From the NCBI GenBank assembly GCA_003224835.1, contig QHZX01000091.1:1-7362 (forward strand): 7,362 bases of DNA. The letters are read 5' to 3'. Below are positions 6,738 to 7,362 of the stretch, piece after piece. Source of the stretch: Acidobacteriota bacterium (GTDB lineage Bacteria; Acidobacteriota; Terriglobia; Terriglobales; Acidobacteriaceae). Position 1 is the first letter of the stretch, and each line of letters opens with the position of its first letter. Position numbers and translations under genes: made by a program. Below the pieces are notes generated by a model that ran no database searches, was not told the origin of the DNA, and was given only the letters and a program-made list of their open reading frames with translations.

Positions 6738-6815
6738 CTACACCGCTTACCGGTGCCCCAGTCAATACCTAGAGGCGTCCCGGACCTGGCACGGCACACC
6801 CTTTGTAGCAGACCT

Positions 6816-6821
6816 TATAAT
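6816..6821 (+). promoter_or_regulatory. Candidate -10 box for the small secreted protein gene
   Basis: Perfect TATAAT in the 112-bp gap after mutM, 28 bp upstream of the GTG at 6850, giving a leader of about 22 nt. The best -35 at 17 bp is GGCACA (6793-6798), which matches only the end of TTGACA. The rest of the gap holds only a weak 5-bp hairpin (CACCG 6741-6745 with CGGTG 6751-6755) after the mutM stop. Confidence 0.45.
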
Positions 6822-6849
6822 TTGACAACGCCAGTTCACCGAGGCCCCC

Positions 6850-7209
6850 GTGCTTAAATTGATTGCCTTCATCTGCTTGTTTATCGCGCTCTGTTCCCCG
6901 AACCAAGTCTCTTCTCAACAACCACAACCGCCGCCTGGGACCGGTCCGCGGATTGGCGAGCCGCCGCCGGACGAATCTGGCCCCGCCGTGCCCTCTCGAA
7001 TTCAGAAAGACATGGAAAAGAAGGCAAACGAGGAGCGCCAGACAGGGCTGAAACGCGACACAGAGAAATTGCTCAAGCTCTCAACCGAGCTGAAGGAATA
7101 TGTGGACAAGAGCAATGAAAACATTCTCTCGGTCGACGTAATAAAGAAGGCGGACGAAATAGAAAAGCTTGCTCACAGCGTTAAGACCAGAATGCGCGGG
7201 GCCAACTAG
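6850..7209 (+). CDS. Small secreted proline-rich/coiled-coil protein of unknown function
   Basis: A 119-residue protein whose function I cannot name. It begins with GTG at 6850, the only start in frame ahead of the signal sequence, preceded by GAGG at 6841-6844 with five bases of spacing. Residues 1-22 are a signal sequence (LKLIAFICLFIALC). C15 sits in IALC, which resembles a lipobox, but Leu at -1 is wrong, so cleavage after VSS is more likely. Residues 23-50 are a low-complexity linker rich in Pro, Gln and Gly (QQPQPPPGTGPRIGEPPPDE). Residues 50-115 are highly charged and probably helical or coiled coil: DMEKKANEERQTGLKRDTEKLL, then LKEYVDKSNENILSVDVIKKADEIEKLAHSVK. I recall similar small proteins with the LSVDVIKKA-EIEKLA block in Acidobacteriota; this is memory, not a search. 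The product is probably periplasmic or surface associated. It seems to have its own promoter. Confidence 0.8.
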   Translation: MLKLIAFICLFIALCSPNQVSSQQPQPPPGTGPRIGEPPPDESGPAVPSRIQKDMEKKANEERQTGLKRDTEKLLKLSTELKEYVDKSNENILSVDVIKKADEIEKLAHSVKTRMRGAN

Positions 7210-7231
7210 CGGTATACCCCGGTCCTAAACA

Positions 7232-7261
7232 TTGCTTTGTCTGGGTTCTCTCTTTTACACT
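7232..7261 (+). promoter_or_regulatory. Weak sigma-70-like promoter candidate for the right-edge gene
   Basis: TTGCTT (7232-7237) and TACACT (7256-7261) are separated by 18 bp, in the 89-bp gap before the GTG at 7299. The -35 matches consensus at only three positions. Nothing else is seen in this gap apart from the 8-bp palindrome GGTATACC at 7211-7218. Confidence 0.3.
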
Positions 7262-7298
7262 GTGTTGCAACAGAGTTTCATTAGTAGGAGCATATATC

Positions 7299-7362
7299 GT
7301 GCCCATTCCTCACACCGAAGTACCTGGACACCTACAGGCTGCATTGGCATCGCGCGGGCTAC
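7299..7362 (+). CDS. Start of an unidentified protein, cut by the window edge
   Basis: A GTG at 7299 with TAGGAG eight bases upstream (7285-7290) opens a frame that runs to the window end: 21 complete codons, reading MPIPHTEVPGHLQAALASRGL with GTG as Met. No signal sequence is evident, so the product is probably cytoplasmic. The segment VPGHLQAALASRGL resembles the region just before the Q motif of DEAD-box RNA helicases, which typically have a Leu-rich helix ending in Ala-x-x-Gly-(Tyr/Leu). With so few residues this is only a guess. The good ribosome binding site is the main reason for calling a gene. Confidence 0.6.
   Translation, partial: MPIPHTEVPGHLQAALASRGL

Noticed and set aside
6741..6755. 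Terminator hairpin after mutM (CACCG/CGGTG)
   Set aside because: The stem is only 5 bp and no T run follows.
6787..6801. Sigma-54-like element beginning TGGCACG
   Set aside because: The -12 GC expected ten bases after the GG is absent (CC at 6800-6801).

Overview
The window looks like chromosomal DNA from a soil-type Acidobacteriota (Terriglobia/Koribacter-like). The grounds are a moderately GC-rich composition, sulfatase-fold proteins fused to TPRs, a bacterial S9A prolyl oligopeptidase, and a small secreted coiled-coil protein of a kind I associate with that phylum. This is an inference from gene content; there is no rRNA or other phylogenetic marker. Seven genes are visible, two of them cut by the window edges. 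I see no RNA gene, insertion sequence, CRISPR array or phage gene.

Layout. At 1-340 (minus) is the N-terminal part of an exported sulfatase-fold protein. Divergent from it, across 71 bp, is a 654-residue exported sulfatase-fold/TPR protein (412-2376, plus) whose N-terminal half is clearly a paralogue of the first. Convergent with that is a 408-residue exported type I phosphodiesterase-like protein (2403-3629, minus). A 123-bp divergent region with a perfect 14-bp palindrome separates it from an exported prolyl oligopeptidase (3753-5837, plus). A heptanucleotide repeat array fills the 78-bp gap before mutM/fpg (5916-6737, plus). A 119-residue secreted protein follows (6850-7209, plus, GTG start). 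The last 64 bases hold the start of another gene (from 7299, GTG start).

How it fits together. Three neighbouring genes belong to the alkaline phosphatase superfamily, and five of the seven products carry an N-terminal signal sequence, so the left and centre look like a cell-envelope hydrolase neighbourhood. Neither sulfatase-fold protein has the Cys/Ser needed to form formylglycine. Both have Thr there in a T-x-(P/T)-S-H context that resembles the Thr nucleophile motif of nucleotide pyrophosphatase/phosphodiesterases, so hydrolysis of phosphate esters is a better guess than sulfate release. mutM is an ordinary DNA-repair gene with no evident link to its neighbours.

The most unusual observation is in the prolyl oligopeptidase. 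All three catalytic residues are present, but a conserved stretch of about 21 residues just before the nucleophile Ser is missing in frame. Next come the heptad repeat array before mutM, the atypical active-site residues of the phosphodiesterase-like protein, and the palindrome between divergent promoters. I do not see a convincing new multi-gene system.
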